A stretch of 64,000 bases of DNA, from positions 620,001-684,000 of the forward strand of contig NC_018212.1 of assembly GCF_000219625.1 (NCBI RefSeq), given 5' to 3'. A program made the translations under genes and the position numbers. Below are positions 19,565 through 30,500 of the stretch, piece after piece (position 1 is the stretch's first letter; each line of letters begins with the position of its first letter). The notes under the pieces were generated by a model. It worked only from the letters and a program-made list of their open reading frames with translations, was not told the DNA's origin and did no database searches. Source of the DNA: Zymoseptoria tritici IPO323. Lineage: Eukaryota; Ascomycota; Dothideomycetes; Mycosphaerellales; Mycosphaerellaceae.

Positions 19565-20365
19565 ATGTCAACGCTCACAGAGGTTGAGGACGCCCCGGAG
19601 CTTCCCACACTTCGTGACTTCCTACGCAATGGTGTCATGCCCTGTCCTCAACCATCAGACCAAACAATGTGCGCAGTATGCCATTGCGACTTCACAAACC
19701 CCATCGAGATTCAAGCCTGCGGCCACATCTTCGACTTCGAGTGTCTCTCGAGCTGGTTCGCCAGCAGCAGCAAGCCGACCACATGCCCAATGTGCCGTAG
19801 ACACCTATTCGTGAGGAACGACCTGGCTGAGATCCTCGCCAGATTCTCCGCACCAGGCTTTGAGATGGACACTTTCGACATTCCTCGGCCAGTCGCCGTT
19901 GTGGTTCCAGACATTGGTCCTTCCTCAGGTCTGCTGATTCCACTGGTTCTGTCAGTTGACGAAGATCTCATGACCACCATCGATGTGGGCATTGTCACCA
20001 CAGCTCTGGTCCTCGCCGGAAACATCGAAATTGTCGTCAGCGAGGTGCACGAATCGCCAATGGGATCGAGAGAGCTGGCAGATTTCCGACACATTTTGAA
20101 AGCCGTGTACGACTTTATGCTGAAGAAAGATGGGTCCTCGATGTCGGTCCAGTCGCTGCCAATCGCTATCTTGAATGGAGTGCAGGACGTGCTGCGATCA
20201 CAAGGAAGCGATGTTGGTGAGGAACGCTACTCTATTGATGACATATCGGAGCTGGACGACCATCCTGCGAAGAGGGCTGTTCGAATGGCGTTCTTCATTG
20301 CTTGGGTGCTATGGCGGAGATCAGATCAGGTGGGAGAGGATGCCAATGCAGATACGGCGGTGTGA
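19565..20365 (+). CDS. RING-finger protein, probable E3 ubiquitin ligase
   Basis: A 266-residue protein with one RING near the N-terminus. Zinc ligands are read as C36, C39, C52, H54, D57, C60, C74 and C77. The fifth ligand position is aspartate (C-G-H-I-F-D-F-E-C) where RING-H2 or RING-HC proteins have His or Cys; Asp can bind zinc, so the domain may still fold. The rest of the chain shows no second domain. It contains an acidic C-terminal helix and a hydrophobic stretch around residues 118-160 that is not clearly transmembrane. The ATG at 19565 (M-S-T-L-T-E) is preferred; an upstream in-frame ATG at 19481 would add 28 residues. It is convergent with the spliceosome gene, 91 bp away. Confidence 0.8.
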   Translation: MSTLTEVEDAPELPTLRDFLRNGVMPCPQPSDQTMCAVCHCDFTNPIEIQACGHIFDFECLSSWFASSSKPTTCPMCRRHLFVRNDLAEILARFSAPGFEMDTFDIPRPVAVVVPDIGPSSGLLIPLVLSVDEDLMTTIDVGIVTTALVLAGNIEIVVSEVHESPMGSRELADFRHILKAVYDFMLKKDGSSMSVQSLPIAILNGVQDVLRSQGSDVGEERYSIDDISELDDHPAKRAVRMAFFIAWVLWRRSDQVGEDANADTAV

Positions 20366-20456
20366 CGATGCGCATATATATGAGTCTACTACGCTCTTGA
20401 AGGGAACTGAAGCAGAAGGAGCATAGGAACACAAGTCCATATTCTGCGGAGTCTGT

Positions 20457-21761
20457 CTACCTCCGACGATCCCTATCTCGGTCATGTCGATGATCGCGGT
20501 CTCGATCACGATGCCTGTCGCCCTCATCACGACGAGAGCGATGTCGGTCTCGATCTCGTTCATCACCTCCGTCCCGCTCATGCTCCCGTCTTCTCCTCCG
20601 CTCCTTGTCTTTCCTCCGTTGACGTTCCTCTTCACTCTCACTATCATACTTCCTCTTATCCCGGTCTCGATCCCTGCTCCGGTCCCTCCTCCTCCCCTCG
20701 TCCTTGTCCCGCCGCCTGTCCCTCTCATCACTGCCGCCATTTCGATCCGCTCTCCGTCGCTCCTTCTCCTTCTTCTCGAACTCCATTTCGTATAGTTCTC
20801 GCTCCTCCTTCTCCTTCTTCAGCTTCAGCTCCTCCTCTGTGAACATCTCTCCGGTCCTCTTATCCTTCAACAGCACAGGATTGTAGATCTTCGCGTCCTT
20901 GCCCTTTGCAGCTTTGCCCCAAGCTCCCATTTCTCCAGCGATGGCCGCGTCTTCCTTCGCTCCGATTCCTAGGAGCGCTGCTCGTCGAGCAGGGACCTTG
21001 TTCGCATTCTTGGCGAGCTTGACTCCTCGTTGGCTGCCTACACCTTCGCCGTCCTTCCAGCCCATGCCGCGGAGTAGAGCGGCGCCGAATTGCTCCACCG
21101 GTACGCGAGCATAGTCGTCTAGAGATGCCATGGGCGGTGCAGAATTGTAGTCGTTCTTGAAAGCATTCCCTTCCGCTGGTAAAACAAGACTGGTGTCCGT
21201 TGTATGTCCGAGCAGAGCATCTCTCGCCAGCTCATCCTCTGTCCTCTTCCGAAGCGAAACGCCCTCCGCGTCAGGTTCCGGCGGAAGCTGTTGCGACTTC
21301 TCTACGGCGTCCATAGCTTTCGACGCAGCATCCGCGTCCCCAAGCACGGCCTCTTCATTCGTCTCCGTAGCCTTCGAGTTGTATGTGTTCAGTCCAAAGC
21401 CCGGCTTCGCAGCCTCCACCGCCGCCTCGACTTCTGCCATCCTCTGATCCAGACCTTCCTGTCCACGACCCGCGCCTTCAGGTAGCCCACTCTTCTGTCG
21501 TTTGCGCCGATTGGCCGCTTCCTTCCAGTCTCTATTCGTTTGCTTCGGAATAATCATGGGGCCCGTGTCTTCCTTTTTGCGACTGGCATCGACTGCACCG
21601 CCTGCAGTCTTGTCGAAGTGCGACACCGTCTCGGTTTGACCAAGCTCTTCGTGATCATCGTCGTCTTCGTGCAGTGCTGCGCGCGGGCGCTTGACGCCAT
21701 TTGTGGGCGCTGAAGCTTTTCGCCCGGCTCCCAGAGAGAGGGAGATTTTGGGCACGCTCAT
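20457..21761 (-). CDS. SPP2: Spp2/GPKOW-like G-patch spliceosome factor
   Basis: In yeast Spp2 binds the DEAH helicase Prp2 through its G-patch and is needed for the first splicing step. The single exon encodes 434 residues from ATG 21761 (M-S-V-P-K-I-S-L-S-L-G). A conserved I-P-K-Q-x-N-R-D-W-K block lies near residue 75. The G-patch lies at about 225-242 (F-G-A-A-L-L-R-G-M-G-W-K-D-G-E-G-V-G), followed by R-R-A-A-L-L-G-I-G-A. The C-terminal 110 residues are alternating Arg/Asp/Lys repeats (R-D-R-D-R-D), longer than in yeast and typical of filamentous fungal and metazoan homologues. The tail is encoded by a low-complexity TC/CG-rich stretch at 20460-20720. The upstream open frame to 21845 is leader. 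Confidence 0.85.
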   Translation of the reverse strand: MSVPKISLSLGAGRKASAPTNGVKRPRAALHEDDDDHEELGQTETVSHFDKTAGGAVDASRKKEDTGPMIIPKQTNRDWKEAANRRKRQKSGLPEGAGRGQEGLDQRMAEVEAAVEAAKPGFGLNTYNSKATETNEEAVLGDADAASKAMDAVEKSQQLPPEPDAEGVSLRKRTEDELARDALLGHTTDTSLVLPAEGNAFKNDYNSAPPMASLDDYARVPVEQFGAALLRGMGWKDGEGVGSQRGVKLAKNANKVPARRAALLGIGAKEDAAIAGEMGAWGKAAKGKDAKIYNPVLLKDKRTGEMFTEEELKLKKEKEERELYEMEFEKKEKERRRADRNGGSDERDRRRDKDEGRRRDRSRDRDRDKRKYDSESEEERQRRKDKERRRRREHERDGGDERDRDRHRSRRDEGDRHRDRDRDHRHDRDRDRRR

Positions 21762-22244
21762 CGTTGCAGCAAGGTGCTGTGTGTTGCGACTAAATATGCT
21801 GAAGTTCTGTCTACCTTTGAGATCCCAAGTTGCAGGCAACTGCAAAGCCGCCGGAGTTTAACCGACGGGGACCTCTCCACTTGACCTCCTCCATCACATG
21901 CCACTTTCTCACCAACATCGTATCAAACACACAATACAGCCCAGCTTGATCGAGCCCGAGCGGTAGCAGAATACCCGAGTATACCTGATATGGGTCTCAG
22001 AGCCTCTCGCCCAATGACGATGCGGCACCTGCAGCTTGTCGTCAATATTCGTGCCAAGTGAGGCGCGCGTGCAACATCTTGCCCTTCACACATAGATACC
22101 CACGCACATGATGTTGCAAATGAGGTCAAAGATGAATGTTGGCCCCTTCATCAATCACTGGAATATATGACGTTCGCCACTTCCCTCGATTGCCTGAGGA
22201 AAAAACATTGTCAAGGACAGACGAGTATTGATACCATACAAGAC
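21762..22244. other. Divergent intergenic region, spliceosome factor and UstYa-like gene
   Basis: About 480 bp holding both promoters. An upstream in-frame ATG-less extension of the UstYa ORF starts near 22167 and is treated as leader. No clear element seen. Confidence 0.4.
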
Positions 22245-23350
22245 ATGAATTCCAGGAAAGGCCAATATGCATCACTGCCAACAAGCGACGAATCTGCAGT
22301 AACTGCGAGAAATCATTACGATGAAGAAGTGACGCTGAACTTGCCCGATGACCACGATGAGAATGAAGCAGCAGACTCACAGCGCCGGGCTTCGGCAAAG
22401 AATGAGGATAGAGGGTTCAGGCGCAAAGTCAGCATCAATATCTTCATTGCCTTCGCCCTACTCCTTGCGGCATTCTTCTCGGGCGCTGCGGTCAGCCTCA
22501 TCTTCACTTCTACGGATCAACGACAAGCCCTCATCTACCCTACCGACTATCCTCCTGCAAGAGATGCCGTTGAGGCCGCGACAATCAAATTCTCAGGCGG
22601 CGCATACTTTGATGAGCAAGGAGAGCCGTATTTCCACTATGACCATGATCAGGCGCGATACTTCGGACCGCCATCGCACAAGATTGACCGTGCATGGGAC
22701 AAGATCATCAAACGTGAGTGGCTGAGACTGAGCGGGCTGCAAACGCGGCGAAAGAGCTGACTCTCTTTCTTCAGATCGCTACTTCCTCATTTCGGACGAA
22801 GAAGCGCGTGAAGCATGGGGACCGGACTACGAGCAGTACTACAAATGGCCCGGCCAGGATGGAATTTCAAGCGGCTACGTAGCCGGCATCGATGTTCTTC
22901 ACAAACTGCGTAAGTGATGGAAGCCATCGTGTAATGACGTCGAGTCATACCTAAGAACATGCTGACAGCCGCCTTTGCGTTCAGACTGCGTGAACCATAT
23001 TCGGAAGGCTTTGAACCCAGACTACTACAACATGACTGCAAGCACCAAATTCCAACGCTATCACATTGGTCAGTCCTCATCTGCACATTGTCTCAACTCC
23101 ACTGACATCGTCAGACCACTGCCTCGACATCATTCGACAATCACTGGAATGTTCAAGTGACCTCACACTCAACCCCACACGCTGGTGGCCAGGCCTCGAT
23201 GATGGCAAGAACTTCATCGACTCCGATCAGGTCCATACCTGTCGGAACTTCACAAAAGTCAGGCAGTGGGCTTTTGCACGCTGGGACTCGTGGCATCGGG
23301 TTGGGGACAGGCATTCGCCACCAGTGAATGCAGAGTCCTTAGGGTTATAG
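22245..23350 (+). CDS. UstYa-like (DUF3328) membrane-anchored oxidase
   Basis: Four exons, 22245-22713, 22775-22909, 22985-23068 and 23115-23350, encode 307 residues. A soluble N-terminus is followed by one membrane span (about 62-87, I-N-I-F-I-A-F-A-L-L-L-A-A-F-F) and a lumenal domain. That domain carries both HxxHC motifs of the family, H-K-L-H-C at 199-203 and H-I-D-H-C at 228-232, plus the later H-T-C-R-N-F. UstYa proteins oxidise or cyclise peptides in fungal RiPP (ustiloxin-type) and other secondary pathways. Each HxxHC motif is cut by an intron, which supports the exon model. No precursor peptide, tyrosinase or methyltransferase lies nearby, so the substrate is unknown. The stop codon lies inside a 19-bp tandem repeat. 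Confidence 0.88.
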
Positions 23351-23373
23351 GAGATCCTTAGGGTTATAGGAGA
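23336..23373. repeat. Two tandem copies of a 19-bp unit
   Basis: The unit TCCTTAGGGTTATAGGAGA occurs at 23336-23354 and again at 23355-23373 with no mismatch. The first copy overlaps the last codons and stop of the UstYa-like gene. The TTAGGG core resembles a telomere repeat, but two copies of a 19-mer are better read as a local slippage or duplication. Confidence 0.85.
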
Positions 23374-23706
23374 ATGCCAGGTATCGACAAGGTGATGAGC
23401 AAAATCAGTCGATATAGCTTAGGTTTTTAGACCTTGATTCGTTTCAAGATTAACGAGGTAGTTCCAATCATCCTGATGCTTGCTGTCGCTGTCAAATCAT
23501 CATCATTGTAATGACTGGCTGTTGAATCGCTCTTGAATCGGTGCAAGTGAGGTCTGTGAGAATTTCTCGCCCCACTTTTCAACATCCACGTTCTCAAACT
23601 GTTCAAAATCAACGACAACCATAGAACAACATCATGCGGGATTGTTCGCCTCAGAACAAGCCATAGTACAGTGCCGGCAAGAGAGATCTTTCGATTTTCA
23701 CGGCAG
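23374..23706. other. Intergenic region upstream of ELP6
   Basis: About 330 bp between the UstYa-like stop and the next start. A/T-rich near 23400-23520. Nothing recognised. Confidence 0.4.
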
Positions 23707-24572
23707 ATGGCAGCACCTCGGGCGCTTCCCTCCGCGCTGGAACCATACCTTCTCTCGGCTTCAGATGGCTCGTTGAATCTCCTTACTGGCACTCTTGGAA
23801 GCACTGTCAGCTGGCTCACGAATCGGTACATTGCGAATGCTTTCCGGTCTGATAAAGATGAAGATGGAACAGAGTCGGCGGTGCTGCTGGTGAGCTGGAT
23901 GAGAGACGCTCCATTTTGGAAAGGTGAGATGCGGAGAGCCACAGTATAAATCAACAAGCACACGAAGATAGACGCACAAGCATTGACTGAGGACAGGGTC
24001 TGGACATCTCCCGATTTGCCCAAGCTGGACGATTCACTTTCGTGGATTGCTTCAGCAACCCCACGATGACCCTCGCCGAGGTCGAGAGAAATACAACATC
24101 TGCGCTAGATTGCATGTCGAAGCCCACCGAAGACGATCATCCAAGGAAGATTACACTCGTACTCGATGCACCGGACATCCTCCTCGCCTCGACATCGTCA
24201 ACGGCTGCAGCACTCAGCCGCCTGCTGCTCACCCTCCGTAGCCATGATGCTGTTGACAGCACCGTGTTATGCCTATCTGCTGACCTGCCATTACTCTCTG
24301 CCGCGGTCCCAGATTCTGGAGACTACTCCGCCACGCCGATCGAAGTTGAGACCGCAGCGTTCGTAACGACACAAGCTCACTCGGCTCGCTGGCTGCTGAG
24401 TGTCCGTGGTCTCGATACTGGTGCGGCCACCGATGTCAGTGGAGTGCTGCGAGCGACCCGCGGCGGCGATCACGACACCGAAGACACTTCGGCGAAGGAA
24501 TGTGAATTGCTCTATCTGCTCAACCGAGATGGGAATGTCAAGGTATTCAAGAGAGGAAGCAGTGGACCATGA
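23707..24572 (+). CDS. ELP6: Elongator complex subunit 6
   Basis: Elp6 forms the RecA-like Elp4-5-6 ring of Elongator, which modifies wobble uridines in tRNA. Exons 23707-23943 and 23997-24572 encode 270 residues. The N-terminus reads L-E-P-Y-L-L-S-A-S-D-G-S-L-N-L-L-T-G-T-L-G, the degenerate Walker-like region of the family. It is followed by L-V-S-W-M-R-D and, across the 53-bp phase-0 intron, G-L-D-I-S-R-F-A-Q-A-G-R-F-T-F-V-D. Later strands (I-T-L-V-L-D-A-P-D and S-A-R-W-L-L-S-V-R-G-L-D-T-G) also fit. A stronger-looking GTGAGA donor at 23924 was rejected because it breaks phase with the acceptor and removes conserved-looking residues. Identity rests on overall pattern, not on a single diagnostic motif. 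Confidence 0.75.
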
Positions 24573-27500
24573 ACGTGGAATCGCATATGCCTACCGAATC
24601 AGCTCAGCACCATCAACGTGCCACCGACTGCGAGCGACGGTCGCTTTCAACCTCAAGCACATTGAATGATAGGCGAACCACAGGAACGAAGCAGCATTGT
24701 GATCCTGCCCGTCCTCGGCGAGGCTGAATCTCCAATCATCGCGGAAAAGGACAGGCAGGGAGGCAGCCCGATACAACTTGACTTCTGCCACGGTCAGAGC
24801 AGCGTTCGGAAGCAATATGAGGCCAACGGCCTCGTGATTGTTTGTACCAGCTTCGGTCCCTTCCTCTGAGACTAATAGCGGCAAGGGTCCACGTTGGTGG
24901 GTTGCTCTCATCCAGGGACTTCTTCACCTCGAGAATGAGGTTTTGGATAGTGGAACTATCTGGCCGAAGTACGGCATTTTCATCGAAGCTGCTCGTGGCC
25001 TTCAGCCCAGAATCGCGTGGTCTCTGAGCTCATCACGAGGTAGCGCGAGTGGTATGTGTTGGTCTACGAGGGCCTATGAGAGGTACTGGTCGAGAGTAGA
25101 TGGCCGAGAGTAGATGGCCGAGAGCAGTAAGCTTGCATAGCACTGGAAGTCGATGTACGGCTGCATTGCGGTACCTTCGATGCCCAGCTATGCCACGGTC
25201 TTTCGTGCGCCGCTCCCTGGTGGGTAGGAAGATGCACTTGCAAAACGAACCTCAAAGGTACACCTGAGGTCTACCCATGGTTGAGCACATCACATGAAAA
25301 TCCACTCTGCCCAAGCCGAGACCCGACGTGGACTCTCCGATCAACGCCGAAAGAAGCAATTGCGAGGCGGCCTCTTCGAATTTCGAAACACCCGATCCTG
25401 CAGTCCATGACTTATGCACCACTCGGCCGCCGATCCGGGCCCTGCTCCCCTAGTATAAGGAACAACACCAAAACAATTCCAAACAATTCCCGAACTTCTC
25501 GCTTACTTACATACACATCTCGCCGAAAGTGCGCACAGATCAATCTTCTTGAATCGTGCGTTGCATTGCGCAACTCTACCGTCGGGCAGCCATGCGCAGC
25601 AGAGCCTCACTCCTTCCAACCAGATGTGCGGATCAATTTGCCACGAGAATGGCGCGAATTTGCGACTCAAGGTCATGACTATGAGTCGGCATTGAGTTAT
25701 GCACGTAGACGAGATTGTGTCCCAGTGGCTGTCCGGTATGTCGCCACCCACCAGCTCGGTTCTCTGACGTTGTCATATACGCGCGATTCAGGTGATTCGG
25801 AATTCCCTGGGTGGAGCTGGTTGGAAAACCACCAAGCCTTGGTCTGGAACTCCGGTGCTGCTATGCATGACCATGCACTGTGACCGGCTGTCGTCTTACG
25901 GCGATCAGGCCTGGTGGAGCATGGCCGAGAGGCTCAAAAATTTGACAGGTGTTCAATGCCGACTCAAGACTTCTTGGGCAGTAGTGCGGATCACATCCTT
26001 CTGCTGCAAACGACGTTGAATCGCGAGGTAGTTGTTCGATGGACGATCCAAGGCTCAGCCTGGTCTGGTGCATGATGCGGTGATTTGTCAGGACCGTCAA
26101 TGGCATGTGTGAAACGACGTGTGGAAACTTGGATGTTCGCATTCGCTGGGTCGCTGGCTGCGTCGTATCTCTGTCCTTGTTGGCAGCACAGAAATCAGAC
26201 ACAATGAAGACTTGATCGTATCGTTCGAAAGGAGTATTTGCAGACACCGAACAGGGTCCATCGGTGCAAGCAGTCCATACAAAAGATCGATCGGAAACTG
26301 GAGACCTTGAAACCGATCTTCTGCGCTTAATCTGGAAGCGATCAATGAAAATGTGGTTGTTTCTTACCTGTACATGACCTTGCCTCGTCGCTCGCAAATA
26401 CTGCCTTCCTCGATTACCAGAAAGTTCCAAGTTGGCGACCTTGGAAAGTGAGCATCATGGAAGACCAGCAGAGTAGAAAGTGGGCGCACTGCTGGGAGCG
26501 CACGTTACAGCGAACTATGGTATCCAAATTTCATCGCGCAGGCCTGACGTCTTCGCTGTCAACGTCTGTGGAGATAACAATTGTGAACTCCGCCGGTTGC
26601 ACGCCTAGCCTGTGCAAAGCTCACGAAACACGTCACGCCGTTTGCTGTTGACGCTTTGGACTCCGCACAAACGCGTGAGACCGTTGTAGGGTGACACTGG
26701 CGTGCGCGTTTGCGCGATAAATAGTATCTTCAGTCCCGTTTCTGCTTGCGTCAAGACGTCTTGCTCAGCCTCAACAGCACCGCTGTGGGGCCGACAACGA
26801 CCAGAAGCGGATGGCATCATCCCTCGGTTCCGTAAAGGCGATGACATGGCCAACTCAGTGATTCCAGCAGCGTCTGTTCTGGAAGTGGAAGAAGTCCGTC
26901 GTCGAGACATGGCGATGCCAAACTGCCAGACCATGCGTGGAAGTCCCGTGACTTCGACCATCTGCCATCGAGTGGAGAGGCACCGCACAGCCAAGCACAG
27001 GCACTAACATGCGGAGAAATAGGGAAACAAAGTCATGGGAAGAAGTGCGATAAGTGCGTTCGGCTGTCTATGGCCGAACCGTTGGTTGGCTTGTACGTGG
27101 ACCTGAATGTTGAGATCTCTCCCCAGCCGGTCCGGAACTCAATTGACCGCGTACCGCGATGGTCGTAATTTTTGTGTGGAAGGACAAAATTGCAAAGTGA
27201 AACCCTCCGCGTCGAACGCCTCTTTTGATTTCATTTTTCTCAGAGCTGAGAGAACGCCATCCAGAGTCCAGATGCGCGGGAAAGGCGTAGAGCTCTCCAC
27301 GAGCTGAGGACTTCGAGTCGAAGGTAGCGAGGCGGCACGGTGAACTCCACACTTGGAGTTGGAGCTGTCGTTTCGCGATCGAGCAAGTGGAGAAAACGCG
27401 CGCTGCGCCTCTGTCGGTTACTCTCACTCCTGTCGCGGCGTCGGTCGTCTCCATTGCAAGATGTCGTGAAGGATGGGAAGACGAACTTCTTGTGGCCAGT

Positions 27501-30500
27501 CGGCGATGACGAGGTAGTGTAATTTCAAGATGCAGGTACGGGACGCAGGTACGAGATGCGGAGTGCAGAAAGAAGGGCTTCTTTTGCTGCAAGTCTATTA
27601 TTGCGACCGGCCACTGCAGTAGGAGGGAACTTTCGTATCCGGTTCGTTGCAGCAGCGCCATAATCTCCCTACACGCTGCAATTTAGTGACTTTGTGTAAT
27701 CTCTCTCTAGCATTTTTCGAAAAATGACGCGGTTGGCAAAACTCTTCTGCATGTGCTCGAGCAGAGAGGTCGCATGTCGGAAATCATGATGATCGCGAGA
27801 CCCTTCTATCCTACCCCATGTCGAGCCTCGGAGGTTTTTACTAGCACGGGCAACCAGTAAGCCGCACCGCCAGGCACGGTGCACCGTACAGCTGCGTATC
27901 TTAGCCGAGCGAGGCGAGGCCCGCGTCCGCTTTCCGTAGCTTTACATTTCCTCTCCGGTAGCCCTCTAGTTCACGCTGGAGCGTGAACTGTGATCGAGCA
28001 CAGCGAACATGTGATCCTCGCAGAGTGTCAGGGTGGAGCTCAACGTCGAAGCCTTGCCACTCGCGATGTGGAGGCGGTTTTGCTCCTACCGATGAGAGCG
28101 GCCGCTTTGCTATAAGCTGAAGGTGCTGCAACCTCCCGTGGCATCTTGGTGGATACGACGACTCAAACCTCGAACGTCCAGCTCGTTACGTGGTCTGGCA
28201 ACTCGACCTCATCCGCAGACTATGATCTGATGACTTTATTCTTCATGCCTTGACCGGGAGAAGTGGCATCTCGTACAGTTGTCATCGATATGCAGTAAAA
28301 TGACTCGTCTCAGCCTAGATGTCTCCATTGACTTTGCCGTCCAGCTTGCCAACGTCGAGAGGATTCGGCACTTGTCAGGCATCAGCGCTGACTGTTTGGC
28401 AGTGTCGGACCAGACCAGGCGTCGATCAAGGACGCTTGACGCCTAGCTCACGGGCCGATGGACAAGGCAAGGTATAGGAAAATGGCAGGACAAGACTAGA
28501 GGCACAGGCGGCGTCTTGCAGTTGCGATTCCCAACAGTCCTGATCCCGTCGATCGAGACTCTCATCCCTGCGGGCGATCATGGTGGTGGACTCCAATGAG
28601 TAGTTCCTGTGTGTGTGGACAGACAGCGCAAGCCATGTCGCGAAGCTAGCAGCTATAGCGAGTCAAACGAGGTGTTGGTCGTGAGAGCAACCAAAGCGGA
28701 CTAGTCCCTCACCTCGAACGCGCATATTGTAGCTGAGTAGTGGTGAGATCCTGTGTGTGATGTACACGACTCCACCCCCTCGGCGCCGTAGCGCGACGCC
28801 AGCACTCGCCGGCAACTTGTCACTGGGAATTCCTGGTCTCGTAGCCAAGACACCAACAGCACGGCCCATGTCAGGTCAGCATCAAGGCTGATGGGGATTT
28901 GATGATCGGCGAATGAGAGACGGCTTCTCATTTCGGAGGGAGCGATCAGCGCTGTGAGAGGCCAGCTTATCTATTTTCTGTGAAATAGCTCGAACGGGAT
29001 GGCGACAAGGTAGTCGATCATTGATCGTGCGGTGCTGTTCGAGTCTCGGCACTCGCTGGCAACATGAGCAGGGCTCTGCGCATGTGCCGCTTTCGCGGTT
29101 CGCAGGCCGGAATCAGGTGGAGCAAGCTTTGAGGCTCACCAGACGGTCATCGATAGCTCTGTCGAGTAAGGTAAGCTGAGAATGATAGGGAATATCCATG
29201 GAGCTCGTGTGCCTTTTCTGTTTGCGGTATGGTATTGAGCGCGCGCAAGGACATCGTGGCGAGCTGAGGTGGAGTCCGCGGAGTTGAGATCAGATTGGGA
29301 AGCTTACGTCGAGCTTCAGCTAGGCGTCGAGCTTGGGCCGAGAGCTCTCCACGAAGTCCAGTCCAGCAATCAACCAGTCAGCCACGACGAGGGAGACGAA
29401 GTGAGCACAGAACAGTTCCCACACTTTGATGCAGGTACGCCCGACAGGCTACAGCAGAGCATGGCTTACATGGTTGTTCCAGCTGCAAGACCAGACACAC
29501 TCAGGCAGACACGCATCTGCATACTTGCCGGCACAGCACATCACAATCGTACCTTGCAGTAGTTTTGCTGCAAGCACCGCAGTAGGACTAGGATGGCGGC
29601 GGACCAAAAGCTACTCGAAGACCGGCCAAGGCTTACCATTTCGCTCGGTCGCTCCTCCAGACCCCTCCTTCAAAGTTCCAAGTCGATGGCACTTTCGAAA
29701 TCCTTCCTCGGTCCCTGGCGAAACTGTATCATGGATGTGCGCGCGTGCGTTGGCCATAGCTCTTTTGTGACAGAGCGGCCCGGACACCTTGTTTTGGTGC
29801 CTGTATTGGTTGAAGCCACTTGCGAGGGTTGACGACTGGGATCGTGAGATTGGGAAGCGTCCAGGCCATCGGACACTTGGTCGAGGGTCGAGACAGTGTG
29901 AGAAGTGCGATATATTGCAATGACGGTGTTGCTGCACACATGTCGATGTCAGCAATGTATGCAAATCGAGACATGGGTTATTTCCATCCCAACGAACACG
30001 ACAGTAGCTTCGTTTGCACACGTTGTTCCAAGATCCGCCTGTCCATCTGTGAGACGGCCTGTGACAGAGTTTACAGGCCCCGCCAGACCCAGCACCTGGG
30101 CGGCGGGCCCTTCGGTAGGTAGCTCTTTTGCTTCGAGAAACATGGGCTGCGTCAGAGCGTGAAACAGCGGCGTGGGATAATCCACCAAGGTCTCGCCGGA
30201 CCGATGGTGCTGGCTATCACTGCTGTAACAGGGAAGAGGCTCTGCACTTGCAGCATGGCGGTGCAGCGTCTTGGTCGATCTGCGAGACGAACAGAGTTTG
30301 AATTTCGGTGTCGTTCATGCGAAAAAGCCCGAAAGTGATGGGCAGCACCAAATGTGCAGCACGAAAGAATGTATTTCGTGTCGTGCTCCACTCAGTAATC
30401 GTGGCGGCGACGGGTACAGACTTCCTCCGTTTGACCCCGCCGCGTACGTTTCATCCTAGCACCCGCGCGGCCTGGACCTTGGCCGCCACGGCCATTGCAG

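Noticed and set aside
23924..23996. GTGAGA donor at 23924 in ELP6
   Set aside because: It breaks phase with the acceptor at 23996 and removes residues that read as family sequence. GTATAA at 23944 fits in phase 0.
25281..25883. 200-codon plus-strand frame in the gene-poor region
   Set aside because: No domain, no plausible start context and Arg/Ser-rich random-looking text. Similar-length frames occur on the opposite strand nearby.
27068..27661. 197-codon minus-strand frame in the gene-poor region
   Set aside because: No recognisable domain or composition. Not supported by splice or neighbour context.
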